This document shows, piece by piece, positions 56,158 through 64,000 of a DNA stretch of 64,000 bases. The position numbers and the translations under genes are program-made. The stretch comes from Bacteroidales bacterium (lineage in GTDB: Bacteria; Bacteroidota; Bacteroidia; Bacteroidales; F082). The stretch's first letter is position 1. Every line of letters begins with the position of its first letter. Where the stretch lies: the NCBI GenBank assembly GCA_017531225.1, contig JAFXLL010000009.1, positions 124,001 to 188,000 on the forward strand, read 5' to 3'. The notes beneath the pieces are model-generated. The model was not told the origin of the DNA. It saw nothing but the letters and a program-made list of their open reading frames with translations, and searched no databases.

Positions 56158-56219
56158 AAAAGACAGAATCTCTCTGTCTTTTCGTGGGGCGGGAAAAGCC
56201 ATTTTCATGGCTCGACCTA
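56156..56219 (-). ncRNA. Candidate short minus-strand RNA ending at the nuclease gene stop
   Basis: On the minus strand, ATTG-N19-TATCTTTG (-7 at 56225-56232, -33 at 56252-56255) would start a transcript near 56219. It would contain a small hairpin (AGCCAT/ATGGCT, near 56197-56212) and end at the A/T-flanked 10-bp stem 56158-56182, giving a T-run on this strand too. The predicted length is about 60 bases. No reading frame of note is present. Confidence 0.4.
56158..56182. terminator. Bidirectional terminator after the nuclease gene
   Basis: A perfect 10-bp stem (56158-56167 with 56173-56182) has an A-run on its left and T-run on its right. The nuclease stop codon is at 56155-56157. The next 106 bases to about 56290 contain no gene apart from the candidate minus-strand RNA and its promoter. 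Confidence 0.8.
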
Positions 56220-56313
56220 CGTTGCAAAGATACACATCTTTTTTTATTCCGCAATAAAAAAGTAAGATTTTTGTCGAATACATTTTAATTTAGCATTTTT
56301 CAAGGATTATTAT

Positions 56314-56321
56314 TATCTTTG
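56314..56321 (+). promoter_or_regulatory. -7 box of the structured RNA
   Basis: TATCTTTG precedes the hairpin RNA by a few bases. The -33 position is a near match (TTTAG around 56289-56293, about 20 bases away). Transcription would begin near 56328. Confidence 0.6.
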
Positions 56322-56327
56322 CCCCGT

Positions 56328-56545
56328 CTAGCCGTTTCGGCTGGACATACATATTGAGAGAAGGCGTTTGCCGGCTTGTTTTTGGGTCTCATTGAACCTC
56401 GGAAATTCAACAACCCTGATCGAAGACAAAGCAGCGGCAGATGCCCACGTAAACAAGCGTGGGTGTCTGAACTGTTTGTTATCAGGGAGGTTTTCCGAGG
56501 ACCTAATGAGACAGCAAGCAGCGAAAGACACCCCGCTTTCTTTTT
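56328..56545 (+). ncRNA. Long single-hairpin structured RNA, 6S RNA-like candidate
   Basis: Bases 56374-56519 fold by hand into one long interrupted hairpin. Stems, from outside in, are 56374-56380/56513-56519, 56386-56393/56505-56512 (8 bp), 56397-56405/56492-56500 (9 bp), 56414-56420/56481-56487 (7 bp), 56425-56430/56475-56480 and 56441-56449/56458-56466. Internal bubbles lie between them, as in 6S RNA, which mimics an open promoter and binds RNA polymerase. A Bacteroidota -7 box lies just upstream, and a weak hairpin plus T-run (about 56522-56545) marks the 3' end. The Bacteroidales-1 RNA motif is another possible identity. It may instead be a 5' leader of the next gene. Confidence 0.6.
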
Positions 56546-56589
56546 GTATGTAGCAAAACTAAGTGGAATGTTACATCAAAAACAAAAAA

Positions 56590-57519
56590 ATGAAAAAAGT
56601 ATTTCTCTTCATTGCAGTTATGGTGACCATTGCTGCCAATGCACAAAACAGTGGTTTGGGCTTCAATTACCAAGCTGTGGTAAGAAACCTTAGCGGTGTG
56701 TTGCTGGCCGACACCACCGTTAATTTACGTGTTTCACTTTATCCTGGGCAGCGGTCCAGTACGCCCACTTGGGTGGAAATCCATGTGGTCCATACGGATT
56801 TCTCGGGTTGTTTTGGTACTACCATAGGTAAGGGTGAGCGCGACGACAGCAGCATTGTTCAAAACTATTCCGATGTCAATTTCTCAGCCATTTACTATTG
56901 GATGAAAATAGAAATCCTTGAAGGCAATGCCTATCGAGAGTTAAGCTATTCGCAACTGCCCAGTTCGCCCTATTCGGAAGTAGCACATAATGCCATATTG
57001 TTCCCTCCAGGAATGGTTTCGCCTTTTGCTGGTGATAGTATTCCTGCAGGATGGCTGTTGTGTGATGGCTCTGAAGTTAGCAGGACGGAATATGCCAATC
57101 TATATAATGTAATAGGTGTAAGCTGGGGGGCTGGAGATGGCTCAAACACTTTCAATCTTCCAGATATGAGAGGTATGTTCCTTCGTGGCGTTTCTGGAGA
57201 ATCAGGAAATGACCCTGATGCAATAGATAGAATCGTTTTAAATGATAATGGAGGAAACACCGGTAATCAAGTGGGAAGTTATCAAGGCGATGCGATAAGG
57301 AACATTACTGGTACTTTTGCTGGAAATGACCTTACCGATAATGCTTCACAACCAGTAGTTAATGGAGCGTTTTATAGATTCTGGTCTGGTACCAGAGATG
57401 CGGATGATGGGAGCAATGGCGGTAATTATGGGTTTGGTTTTGATGCTTCCCGAGTTGTTCCTGTCGGAAGTGATAACCGTCCAAAAAATGTATATGTAAA
57501 CTATATCATTAAATACTAA
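56590..57519 (+). CDS. Secreted phage tail-collar-domain protein, paralogue 1
   Basis: This 309-residue exported protein starts at the ATG at 56590, which opens a signal peptide (MKKVFLFIAVMVTIAANAQ). The first domain (about 22-140) has the FNYQAVVRN start and ELSYSQLPSSPY end common in exported Bacteroidetes fibre-like proteins. The second domain (about 145-309) is a phage tail-collar fold: GDSIPAGWLLCDG, EYANLYNVIG, FNLPDMRGMFLRGV and a closing RPKNVYVNYIIKY. A variable stretch (about 248-290) precedes the conserved end. A second copy follows directly. No phage structural genes surround it; a surface or adhesion role is inferred. Confidence 0.75.
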   Translation: MKKVFLFIAVMVTIAANAQNSGLGFNYQAVVRNLSGVLLADTTVNLRVSLYPGQRSSTPTWVEIHVVHTDFSGCFGTTIGKGERDDSSIVQNYSDVNFSAIYYWMKIEILEGNAYRELSYSQLPSSPYSEVAHNAILFPPGMVSPFAGDSIPAGWLLCDGSEVSRTEYANLYNVIGVSWGAGDGSNTFNLPDMRGMFLRGVSGESGNDPDAIDRIVLNDNGGNTGNQVGSYQGDAIRNITGTFAGNDLTDNASQPVVNGAFYRFWSGTRDADDGSNGGNYGFGFDASRVVPVGSDNRPKNVYVNYIIKY

Positions 57520-57524
57520 TCATT

Positions 57525-58475
57525 ATGAATAAGCTTTTATTCATCTTTGCAATGATGGTCGCTATTGCTGCCCATGCACAAAACACGCAAACACAAAGTA
57601 ATAGTGGCTTGGGCTTCAATTATCAAGCCGTAGTAAGAAATGAGAGCGGCGTAGTGTTGGTTGATACTACCGTTAATTTGCGCGTTTCCCTTTATCCGGG
57701 ACGATATGCTTCAGCTCCCACATGGGTTGAAACGCACGAAGTCCAAACGGATTTTTCAGGCTGTTTCGGCATTACTGTAGGAAAGGGCGAACGCGACAAC
57801 AGCAGCATTGCCCAATATTTTACTGATGTCAATTTCTCTGCCGTTTATTATTGGCTGAAAATAGAAATTCTTGAAGGTGGTACTTATCGGGAAATCAGCT
57901 ACTCGCAATTGCCCAGCTCACCATACGCTGAAGTGGCTTATAATGCCTTTGCCATTCCTGCAGGTGTAATCGTGCCTTTTGGAGGAGAAGAGGTTCCTTT
58001 CGGGTGGATGCTTTGCGACGGTGCAGAGGTCAGCAGAACGGAATATGCTAACTTGTATAATGCCATTGGTGTTTGCTGGGGCATTGGTGACGGAGCTACC
58101 ACTTTCAACCTTCCAGACATGAGAGGTGTGTTCCTTCGCGGTGTTTCTGGAGCATCAGGGAATGATGAAGATGCAGAAGACAGACTTGTGTTGAATGATA
58201 ACGGTGGAAACACAGGTAATAATGTCGGCAGTTATCAAGGCGATGCGATTAGGAATATTACAGGTAGTATGTCGCCTGTGCGTGGTTTTCAAACTAACCC
58301 AAGTGTGAGGACAACTTCTGGCGCATTTAATTCAACAGATACAGGTTTAGAAGGAGGTAGAAACTCTGAATGGCGTGGAGCATCTATTATAACTTTTGAT
58401 GCCTCTCGCGTAGTTCCTGTTGGCAATGACAACCGACCGAAGAATGTTTATGTAAACTACATCATTAAATACTGA
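57525..58475 (+). CDS. Secreted phage tail-collar-domain protein, paralogue 2
   Basis: This 316-residue tandem paralogue starts 5 bases after the first copy and has the same signal peptide, FNYQAVVRN domain and tail-collar domain (VPFGWMLCDGAEVSRTEYANLYNAIG, FNLPDMRGVFLRGVSGASGND). It is clearly similar to the first copy along most of its length, with the same last 20 or so residues. The stretch about 253-295 is completely different, which makes this the likely specificity-determining tip. Together with the large T9SS-sorted protein downstream (5-base gap) it may form one operon. Confidence 0.75.
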   Translation: MNKLLFIFAMMVAIAAHAQNTQTQSNSGLGFNYQAVVRNESGVVLVDTTVNLRVSLYPGRYASAPTWVETHEVQTDFSGCFGITVGKGERDNSSIAQYFTDVNFSAVYYWLKIEILEGGTYREISYSQLPSSPYAEVAYNAFAIPAGVIVPFGGEEVPFGWMLCDGAEVSRTEYANLYNAIGVCWGIGDGATTFNLPDMRGVFLRGVSGASGNDEDAEDRLVLNDNGGNTGNNVGSYQGDAIRNITGSMSPVRGFQTNPSVRTTSGAFNSTDTGLEGGRNSEWRGASIITFDASRVVPVGNDNRPKNVYVNYIIKY

Positions 58476-58480
58476 TTATC

Positions 58481-61400
58481 ATGAGAAAACTATTCTTTTC
58501 CATCATACTAATGATGTTTGGACTGTCGGCTTTTGCACAGCCACAGACCAAGTATGCCCATTTCATTCCTGCTTATCCGCCTGTGGTGGGGGAAAGCACC
58601 TATAACAATCTGGTTTTCACTCATAACGGACTGTATCTGCACGACATTATTTTGGATTCGCTGCCCCATTATGAAATAGAACAGATTCCAAATCAGACCG
58701 TCCGTTTCCTTGAAGACGGTATCGGCTTTTATGTAAAGGCAGACTCGCTGCATTCCAATCAGGTGGTCTACAGTTATTCGGTTGATAATCCACCTATCGG
58801 CCCGTTTGAGTTCAATGCCAACACAGGACGATTCAAGTTTTATCCTAACACGGGTGATTACAGAACGTTCCATGTGACATTTACGGCGACGGCAGGTTTG
58901 AATAGCTTATCGCAGACCGTTGAATTCGACATCATGCCAGAAGTAGTACCAGAAGAATATGCTATCCAAAACCTAGGTGAAATGCCTTCTGCACAAAACT
59001 ATACCATCCTTGCGGAATCGCATACGCAGATGTTTTTGAACAACACAACCCGAACCGTCTATAGCTACAGTGTTTCTGGTAAAGACGTTGTTTTCGACAA
59101 CAATTTGCAGAACAAGGTATGGGGATTAAGCGGCCAGGAAAACATTTATGAGTTGAACATTTTCGCTGAAAGACTCTACATCCGTTCTGCCCTTGCCTTT
59201 CCACACACCAATGTCAATATCTATGCAAGAGAGCTTATTTTTGAGGACAATGGAAGCGAGATAGCCTCCATCAACACAACACCGTCAGCAATCATACCAA
59301 TTACCAATGAAACAGGCATGAACGGTGAAGACGCGGGAAACATTACGCTTCATGTCAACAAACTAACAGCGAATTATGCCAAAAGGTTTATCCTTAATGG
59401 AGCTAAAGGACAAAGCACAAACCTCAACGGAACGCCAGGCAATGGTGGTAACGGAGGCGTTTTATCCGCACCTATTAATATAGAGGGCTATGGTGATTTC
59501 GCCAGAGGAAGTGCAGGAGTGAGGTACGACACGCTGAATTCGGTTATCGGTGCAGGACAAGCTGGTATAAATGGACATTTTGAACGCATCACAGACCAGT
59601 ACAGTTGGATGCATCCCTATTACATCGCAGCGGTTGTCAGGCATATCAACGATTCCTATTTGAACAACTATTTTAGCTACTCCAAAACTACTGCCAATGA
59701 TTACTACAACCTCATCAATGAGTTTGAAGCCTCTGACGAATGGGATGATTTTGACGGAACATTGAAGGTCGAATTGCAAGATCAGCGGACCGAATTAGAA
59801 GGATTGTTGTACAAGCTCAATGAAAACCTCGACTTTTTTGGCAATCCGTTGGGTTGGGCACCTATGCTTTCGTTTGAAGTGCTCCTTTCCAATTATAATA
59901 ATGAGATCGACCGCGCCATTCCGACATTGTATCTCAATTATTGGTTGCAACATATTGACCAGACCTTGGAAAGTTGGGTAACGGCAAGTCAGGAAGCAGC
60001 AAGTCAAACGCAGAATGACATTGTAGCGGCACAGGGACAAATCAATTCGTTGACAAATGAAATCCCTGTTTTGGAGAACAAAATCAACGTATTACAAGGA
60101 CAGATTGAAGAAACCCAAAACAGATTGGAGCAGTTGAAAGCTAAATTGATGGCGAAAGCCAAGCACAATGTGAAGAAAAGAAATCGGCTCAAAAAGGCTT
60201 TCGGTATCTGCAAAGCAGTAGCCAATTGCATTCCAGTTTACGGACCTGCAATCAATACTGGGCTAAGTGTTGCTGGGAACTATTTTGGCATTTCCGACAC
60301 ATACGGTTATGAAAGTGCCCTGACAAGTGCCTATCAAAGTTTTACTAATTTCGACTATGGTGCGGCATTGGGTACGTTACGGCAGGCCATCAATGGCATC
60401 GACTTGAGTCATCTTGGGCAAACGGGTCATCAACTCAAAGACAGTTATCAACAACTCGAGTCTGCCATCAAACCAGTCTATAACAGTATTGCCAGTCTTC
60501 ACGAGACTTTTGCCAAAAGTTCTGCTCCCAACGACCAGGTGCAAGCAGAGTTTGACAAGCTTTGCTCGCAATCGGCAGAATTTCAAAATTTCAAGGCAGA
60601 AATAGAAGCTCTTCAGCAAAGTTATGCGGAATTTGCGGCTGTTCTTACACAGACCTTCGTCGATATAGTTAATCTGACTAGTGAAGTCAGCAATGATATG
60701 GTCACATTGGATGCTTTAAGAAATGATGTGTTCCAAGGCAACAGCAAACGCGACCTGCAAGCCATGCAATGTGTGGAAAAGATGAGACAACGCGCCATGA
60801 ACCGTTTGGTGAAATATCATTATTATATGAGAAAGGCGTACGAATACAGACTGCTGAGTCCATATCAAGGTGATTTCAGTTTGGAGAGCATGTATAATCG
60901 TTTGGAAGCCATGATTGACCAAGGGCAAGTCATTTTTGACAACTCAACACCTGCTTCTCCGACGGCTTATAGTGTGCTTGCTGCTTTGTTCAGGGAAGAA
61001 GTTTCGGTTGTCATTGAGGATGTCATAGATGATTTGGTTTACAATGCACCTGAACAAACGACCTCCATTTCCTTGGTTATCCCTAAAGAAGTGCTGGACA
61101 AAATCAACGCAAATGAGGAATATAACCTGGATTTGTATAATCTCGGTGTCTTGTCACCCGACGAGGAAAACATCAGGATTACGGGTTTCGATGTGCAATA
61201 TATGGAAGCGCATACGGAAGGGAATACAGGTATGTCAACCTATATGGATATTGACCTTGTACACAGCGGTATTTCAAGATTCAGAAAGGACGGAGAAGTG
61301 TATTGGTTTAATCATATTTCCAGAAAGACGCAGAATCCCCATCCTAACACATGGAAAATCAGATATAATCCAACCAACCAAGAGACGACAGCCATTGGTC

Positions 61401-63865
61401 CCTCGTTGGCCACGCAGTCATTGTTATATTCCTTGTTAAACGGTAATGCGCAGAACATCATGCTGTTTTCAAGGCCTGCCGCTTGGAGCGACATTTTCAT
61501 GTCAAAGAAAGTACATTCTTCGGGTAATGCCGACATTGTAATAGATTCTCTCGTTTTGAGTTTGCAATATGACTTCACGCCACGTCCTGATGCCATTCGC
61601 AATATTGACATTACTACGAGTGATGGCTTGCTGGCCTACATCACTTGTTCAGAAGCGGATAGAAACGGAAGAAGCAATGGAAAGGGCAGTTTTCACCGCT
61701 CCTACACCAGAGGCGGTGGAACGGTAACTTTCACTGCTGAAGAGACATACGGCAACTATCATTTCCTGAATTGGACAAATAGAGCAGGTAATGTAGTGTC
61801 GGAAACTGCCGAATTGATCATCAACAAGATGACCGACCAATTCTACAGAGCTAATTACGAACTTTGGATTCCAGTCATTAGTGTGGCAGACACAATATTT
61901 GTTGGTAGTGGTGGTGGTGAATATGAGGTGCAAATCCGAAATGTAGGATTGGGCGACATAGAAATGGATTGGTATGTTTCGGATTCTCTGAGCACTTGGG
62001 TGCATCTGAATGGTGTTGCAGAAGGAATCGATGATGGATACTTCACTTTCTCCTATGAACCGTTTAGTAATCAGGGTACGAGGATAGATTCACTTGAAAT
62101 ACTCGCTCCCGAAATAGAGGGAATGTCAAAGATGATTTATATTGTTCAAAAAGAGTTTTTATGGGAAGTTAGTGTGGACATTAACCCCGATGGAGCAGGA
62201 GAAGTTATTGGCACTGGCTTCTATCAAGATGGTGCCAATTGCACATTGACCGCCTCTGCTAATGAGAATTACGCATTTGTCAATTGGACAGAGAACGACT
62301 CAATTGTCTTTACTGATGCCACATGCCATTTTACTGTTACTGCGGATAGAAATCTTGTGGCTAATTTTACATCGACGGCCAACCACTGGACACCAGAAGA
62401 TACTAACTATTCGGACAATATGGGTTTGACTGGCATTATCCAAATCAATGGTGTGGAACAACGTACCGAAACTCTTGAAGTTGGCGTATTTTGTGGTAAT
62501 GAGTGTAGAGGTTCGAATACTTTGTCATATTTCCAGCCCACCGATCGGTATATTGTAATGCTCACCATTTATGGCAACACTGGTGATAACCTTTCCTTCA
62601 AACTATACGACCATGTTACCGAGCAGGAACTCGACTTGACATCACCAGAGGATGTGACATTTAATGTTGATGGCTATGGAACACCAGTCGCCCCATATGC
62701 TCTGGATTTCTTTAATACCATCACTCACACGAGAGCCCTTGTTTCAGGCTGGAACTGGTATTCCACCTATATTGAGTTGAACGGCATCAATGGCCTGACC
62801 ATGCTTGAGAATAGCTTGGGCGATGCGGGCATCCGCATTCAGGGTAGGAACGGATATGTCGAACAATTTGAGTACCAAGGGATCAAGACTTGGTATGGAA
62901 CACTCAATGGTATTAATAATGAGCAGATGTATAAAGTGCGCACTAACGTCGCATGCAATGTTGAAATGATTGGTGATGTAGCCTCGGTAGCCAACCACCC
63001 AATCACCATCAACCGAGGGTGGAATTGGATAGGATTCCCGGTTAACCATAGCGTTAGCGTGACGAGTGCATTGAGCGGGTTTGTGCCGGAAGCCGACGAT
63101 ATTATCAAAGGTAGAAACGGCTATTCGACTTTTATTGTGTACGGAACCACCACCATGTGGTATGGTACATTGAACAATTTGGAGCCAGGCCAAGGATATA
63201 TGTACAAATCGAATAGCAACACAGCAAAGACCTTGACTTTCCAAATCGACAGAGGAGAAGATAAGCTTGCCAACAACACATTTGAAAATAACGTCTTTAT
63301 ACATAGCAATGCTCGTTTTGCCGACAATATGACGGTGACTGCGGTCATTGACATGGATGGCGAGGAACTGCGTTCAGAAAACTATGAGTTGGCAGCTTTC
63401 GTCGGCGACGAATGCCGCGGTAATGTTAGGTTGATGTATGTGGAGCCATTTGACAGATACGTAGCCTTCCTTACTATCTTTGGCGAAGGAAATGAAGACG
63501 TTCGTTTCGCTTTGACCAATGGTTCCGAAACTAAATGGTCCGAAGACCAACTGTTATATGTATCCGACGCTACGATAGGTGCGTTGTCAAAGCCTGCTAC
63601 CATCCATTTTGGTGCTTGGAATGTGAATGAAGATAAGCAAATCCATGCCGTGGTTTATCCAAATCCTTCGAAAAATGTATTTAACATCCAGTGTGCGGGA
63701 ATCCGCAAGATAGAGGTTGTCAACATTTACGGACAAGTTATCATATCAAAGGAAATTGAAGGTAACTTCCTGCAAGTTGACCTGAGTAACTATGCTGCTG
63801 GAACCTATATGTTACATGTAATTACAGATAAAGGAGTTATTTCTAAACAATTGATCAAGAAATAG
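58481..63865 (+). CDS. Giant modular surface protein with T9SS type A sorting domain
   Basis: This 1794-residue protein has a signal peptide (ending SAFAQ). The N-terminal part (about 20-340) contains beta-rich and Gly/Asn-rich segments. A coiled-coil/helical region follows (about 420-860; a strong heptad stretch near 515-560). Two InlB-like bacterial repeat modules are at about 1049-1115 and 1229-1297 (each with NWT). Then come two related domains beginning near 1300 and 1607 (DNM...T, with GDECRG/GNECRG), between which lie two tandem GWNW repeats (about 1421 and 1512, each with GRNGY and MWYGT/TWYGT). The last about 70 residues are a type IX secretion type A sorting domain (VVYPNPSKN, then IYGQVI and SKQLIKK). 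I infer a secreted or surface-attached adhesin- or binding-type protein. Confidence 0.82.
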   Translation: MRKLFFSIILMMFGLSAFAQPQTKYAHFIPAYPPVVGESTYNNLVFTHNGLYLHDIILDSLPHYEIEQIPNQTVRFLEDGIGFYVKADSLHSNQVVYSYSVDNPPIGPFEFNANTGRFKFYPNTGDYRTFHVTFTATAGLNSLSQTVEFDIMPEVVPEEYAIQNLGEMPSAQNYTILAESHTQMFLNNTTRTVYSYSVSGKDVVFDNNLQNKVWGLSGQENIYELNIFAERLYIRSALAFPHTNVNIYARELIFEDNGSEIASINTTPSAIIPITNETGMNGEDAGNITLHVNKLTANYAKRFILNGAKGQSTNLNGTPGNGGNGGVLSAPINIEGYGDFARGSAGVRYDTLNSVIGAGQAGINGHFERITDQYSWMHPYYIAAVVRHINDSYLNNYFSYSKTTANDYYNLINEFEASDEWDDFDGTLKVELQDQRTELEGLLYKLNENLDFFGNPLGWAPMLSFEVLLSNYNNEIDRAIPTLYLNYWLQHIDQTLESWVTASQEAASQTQNDIVAAQGQINSLTNEIPVLENKINVLQGQIEETQNRLEQLKAKLMAKAKHNVKKRNRLKKAFGICKAVANCIPVYGPAINTGLSVAGNYFGISDTYGYESALTSAYQSFTNFDYGAALGTLRQAINGIDLSHLGQTGHQLKDSYQQLESAIKPVYNSIASLHETFAKSSAPNDQVQAEFDKLCSQSAEFQNFKAEIEALQQSYAEFAAVLTQTFVDIVNLTSEVSNDMVTLDALRNDVFQGNSKRDLQAMQCVEKMRQRAMNRLVKYHYYMRKAYEYRLLSPYQGDFSLESMYNRLEAMIDQGQVIFDNSTPASPTAYSVLAALFREEVSVVIEDVIDDLVYNAPEQTTSISLVIPKEVLDKINANEEYNLDLYNLGVLSPDEENIRITGFDVQYMEAHTEGNTGMSTYMDIDLVHSGISRFRKDGEVYWFNHISRKTQNPHPNTWKIRYNPTNQETTAIGPSLATQSLLYSLLNGNAQNIMLFSRPAAWSDIFMSKKVHSSGNADIVIDSLVLSLQYDFTPRPDAIRNIDITTSDGLLAYITCSEADRNGRSNGKGSFHRSYTRGGGTVTFTAEETYGNYHFLNWTNRAGNVVSETAELIINKMTDQFYRANYELWIPVISVADTIFVGSGGGEYEVQIRNVGLGDIEMDWYVSDSLSTWVHLNGVAEGIDDGYFTFSYEPFSNQGTRIDSLEILAPEIEGMSKMIYIVQKEFLWEVSVDINPDGAGEVIGTGFYQDGANCTLTASANENYAFVNWTENDSIVFTDATCHFTVTADRNLVANFTSTANHWTPEDTNYSDNMGLTGIIQINGVEQRTETLEVGVFCGNECRGSNTLSYFQPTDRYIVMLTIYGNTGDNLSFKLYDHVTEQELDLTSPEDVTFNVDGYGTPVAPYALDFFNTITHTRALVSGWNWYSTYIELNGINGLTMLENSLGDAGIRIQGRNGYVEQFEYQGIKTWYGTLNGINNEQMYKVRTNVACNVEMIGDVASVANHPITINRGWNWIGFPVNHSVSVTSALSGFVPEADDIIKGRNGYSTFIVYGTTTMWYGTLNNLEPGQGYMYKSNSNTAKTLTFQIDRGEDKLANNTFENNVFIHSNARFADNMTVTAVIDMDGEELRSENYELAAFVGDECRGNVRLMYVEPFDRYVAFLTIFGEGNEDVRFALTNGSETKWSEDQLLYVSDATIGALSKPATIHFGAWNVNEDKQIHAVVYPNPSKNVFNIQCAGIRKIEVVNIYGQVIISKEIEGNFLQVDLSNYAAGTYMLHVITDKGVISKQLIKK

Positions 63866-63884
63866 TTTAAGATATTCAATAAAG

Positions 63885-64000
63885 ATGAAAAAAGTATTTT
63901 TGTTATTATTCGCTTGTTGTGCCTGCTTGTTGTCGCAGGCACAGGGGCTGCATTGGACTCCAGTCGATGAAGGCCTCTATTCAGGTTCTACCACGATTAT
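63885..64000 (+). CDS. Exported protein, N-terminal fragment (cut by window end)
   Basis: The ATG at 63885 opens a signal peptide (MKKVFLLLFACCACLLSQAQ) and the mature start LHWTPVDEGLYSGSTTI. The HWTP start resembles the HWTPEDTNYSDNM start of a domain at residue about 1300 of the preceding protein, so this gene probably encodes another member of the same modular family. The frame remains open at the window end. Confidence 0.7.
   Translation, partial: MKKVFLLLFACCACLLSQAQGLHWTPVDEGLYSGSTTI

Noticed and set aside
56183-56290. Short peptide gene in the gap after the nuclease
   Set aside because: The only open frames overlap the minus-strand promoter and terminator elements and have no plausible start region.
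57330-58430. Diversity-generating retroelement target at the variable ends of the tail-collar proteins
   Set aside because: No reverse transcriptase or template repeat is visible in the window, and the difference is a block replacement and not adenine-directed point changes.
56563-58475. Prophage or tailocin reading of the tail-collar genes
   Set aside because: Both proteins carry secretory signal peptides and a Bacteroidetes export-type N-terminal domain, and no portal, capsid, tail tube or lysis gene is present.

Overview
The window looks like a chromosomal segment of a member of the order Bacteroidales (phylum Bacteroidota). Supporting signs are the promoter form TTTG-N19-21-TAnnTTTG, weak Shine-Dalgarno use, a TonB-receptor-like barrel, a FISUMP-type lipoprotein, a DUF2723 membrane glycosyltransferase, adjacent glycine-lipid synthesis genes (glsA/glsB) and a large protein with a type IX secretion C-terminal sorting domain. 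Most of the window is housekeeping DNA. The accessory material is mainly at about 8-10 kb, 13-16 kb, 40.6 kb and 55.5-64 kb. The species cannot be named from the sequence alone.

Layout. (1) 1-7.9 kb: the end of a YbbR-like gene, coaE, then a V/A-type ATPase operon (E, DUF2764, A, B, D, I, K) with its own promoter and terminator; the K subunit carries the ligand set of sodium-binding K rings. (2) 8-20 kb: a lipoprotein nucleoside hydrolase with a possible 3' frameshift, a PagL-like deacylase, cysS, and the threonine catabolism genes kbl and tdh. Between kbl and tdh lie a FISUMP lipoprotein and a membrane-spanning AraC-type sensor. A YitT protein and a TonB-receptor-like barrel follow. (3) 20-35 kb, minus strand: purN and the complete order of the division and cell wall (dcw) cluster, mraZ-rsmH-ftsL-ftsI-murE-mraY-(murD)-ftsW-murG-murC-ftsQ-ftsA-ftsZ. 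The murD slot holds only a diverged C-terminal domain. An MraZ-type operator of three boxes at 10-bp spacing precedes mraZ.

(4) 35-44 kb: glsA, glsB and ysxC, mutS2 flanked by two small GlsB/YeaQ/YmgE-type membrane proteins, a three-hairpin intergenic element, cutC and a GH2 beta-mannosidase lipoprotein. (5) 44-55.4 kb: an anti-sigma/ECF sigma pair with a GIN-domain/barrel protein, lgt, the DUF2723 protein, tRNA-Gln, and rimP-nusA-infB. (6) 55.4-64 kb, accessory: an AT-rich gene for a stand-alone PD-(D/E)xK CdiA-CT-like nuclease, a candidate short minus-strand RNA, a long hairpin RNA resembling 6S RNA, two paralogous secreted tail-collar proteins, a 1794-residue T9SS-sorted protein, and the start of another exported protein.

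The most unusual items are the MurD domain-only protein inside an otherwise normal dcw cluster, the periplasmic-sensor/AraC fusion beside a FISUMP lipoprotein, and the 55.5-58.5 kb block of orphan toxin, structured RNAs and exported tail-collar proteins. No CRISPR array, insertion sequence, rRNA or prophage was seen.
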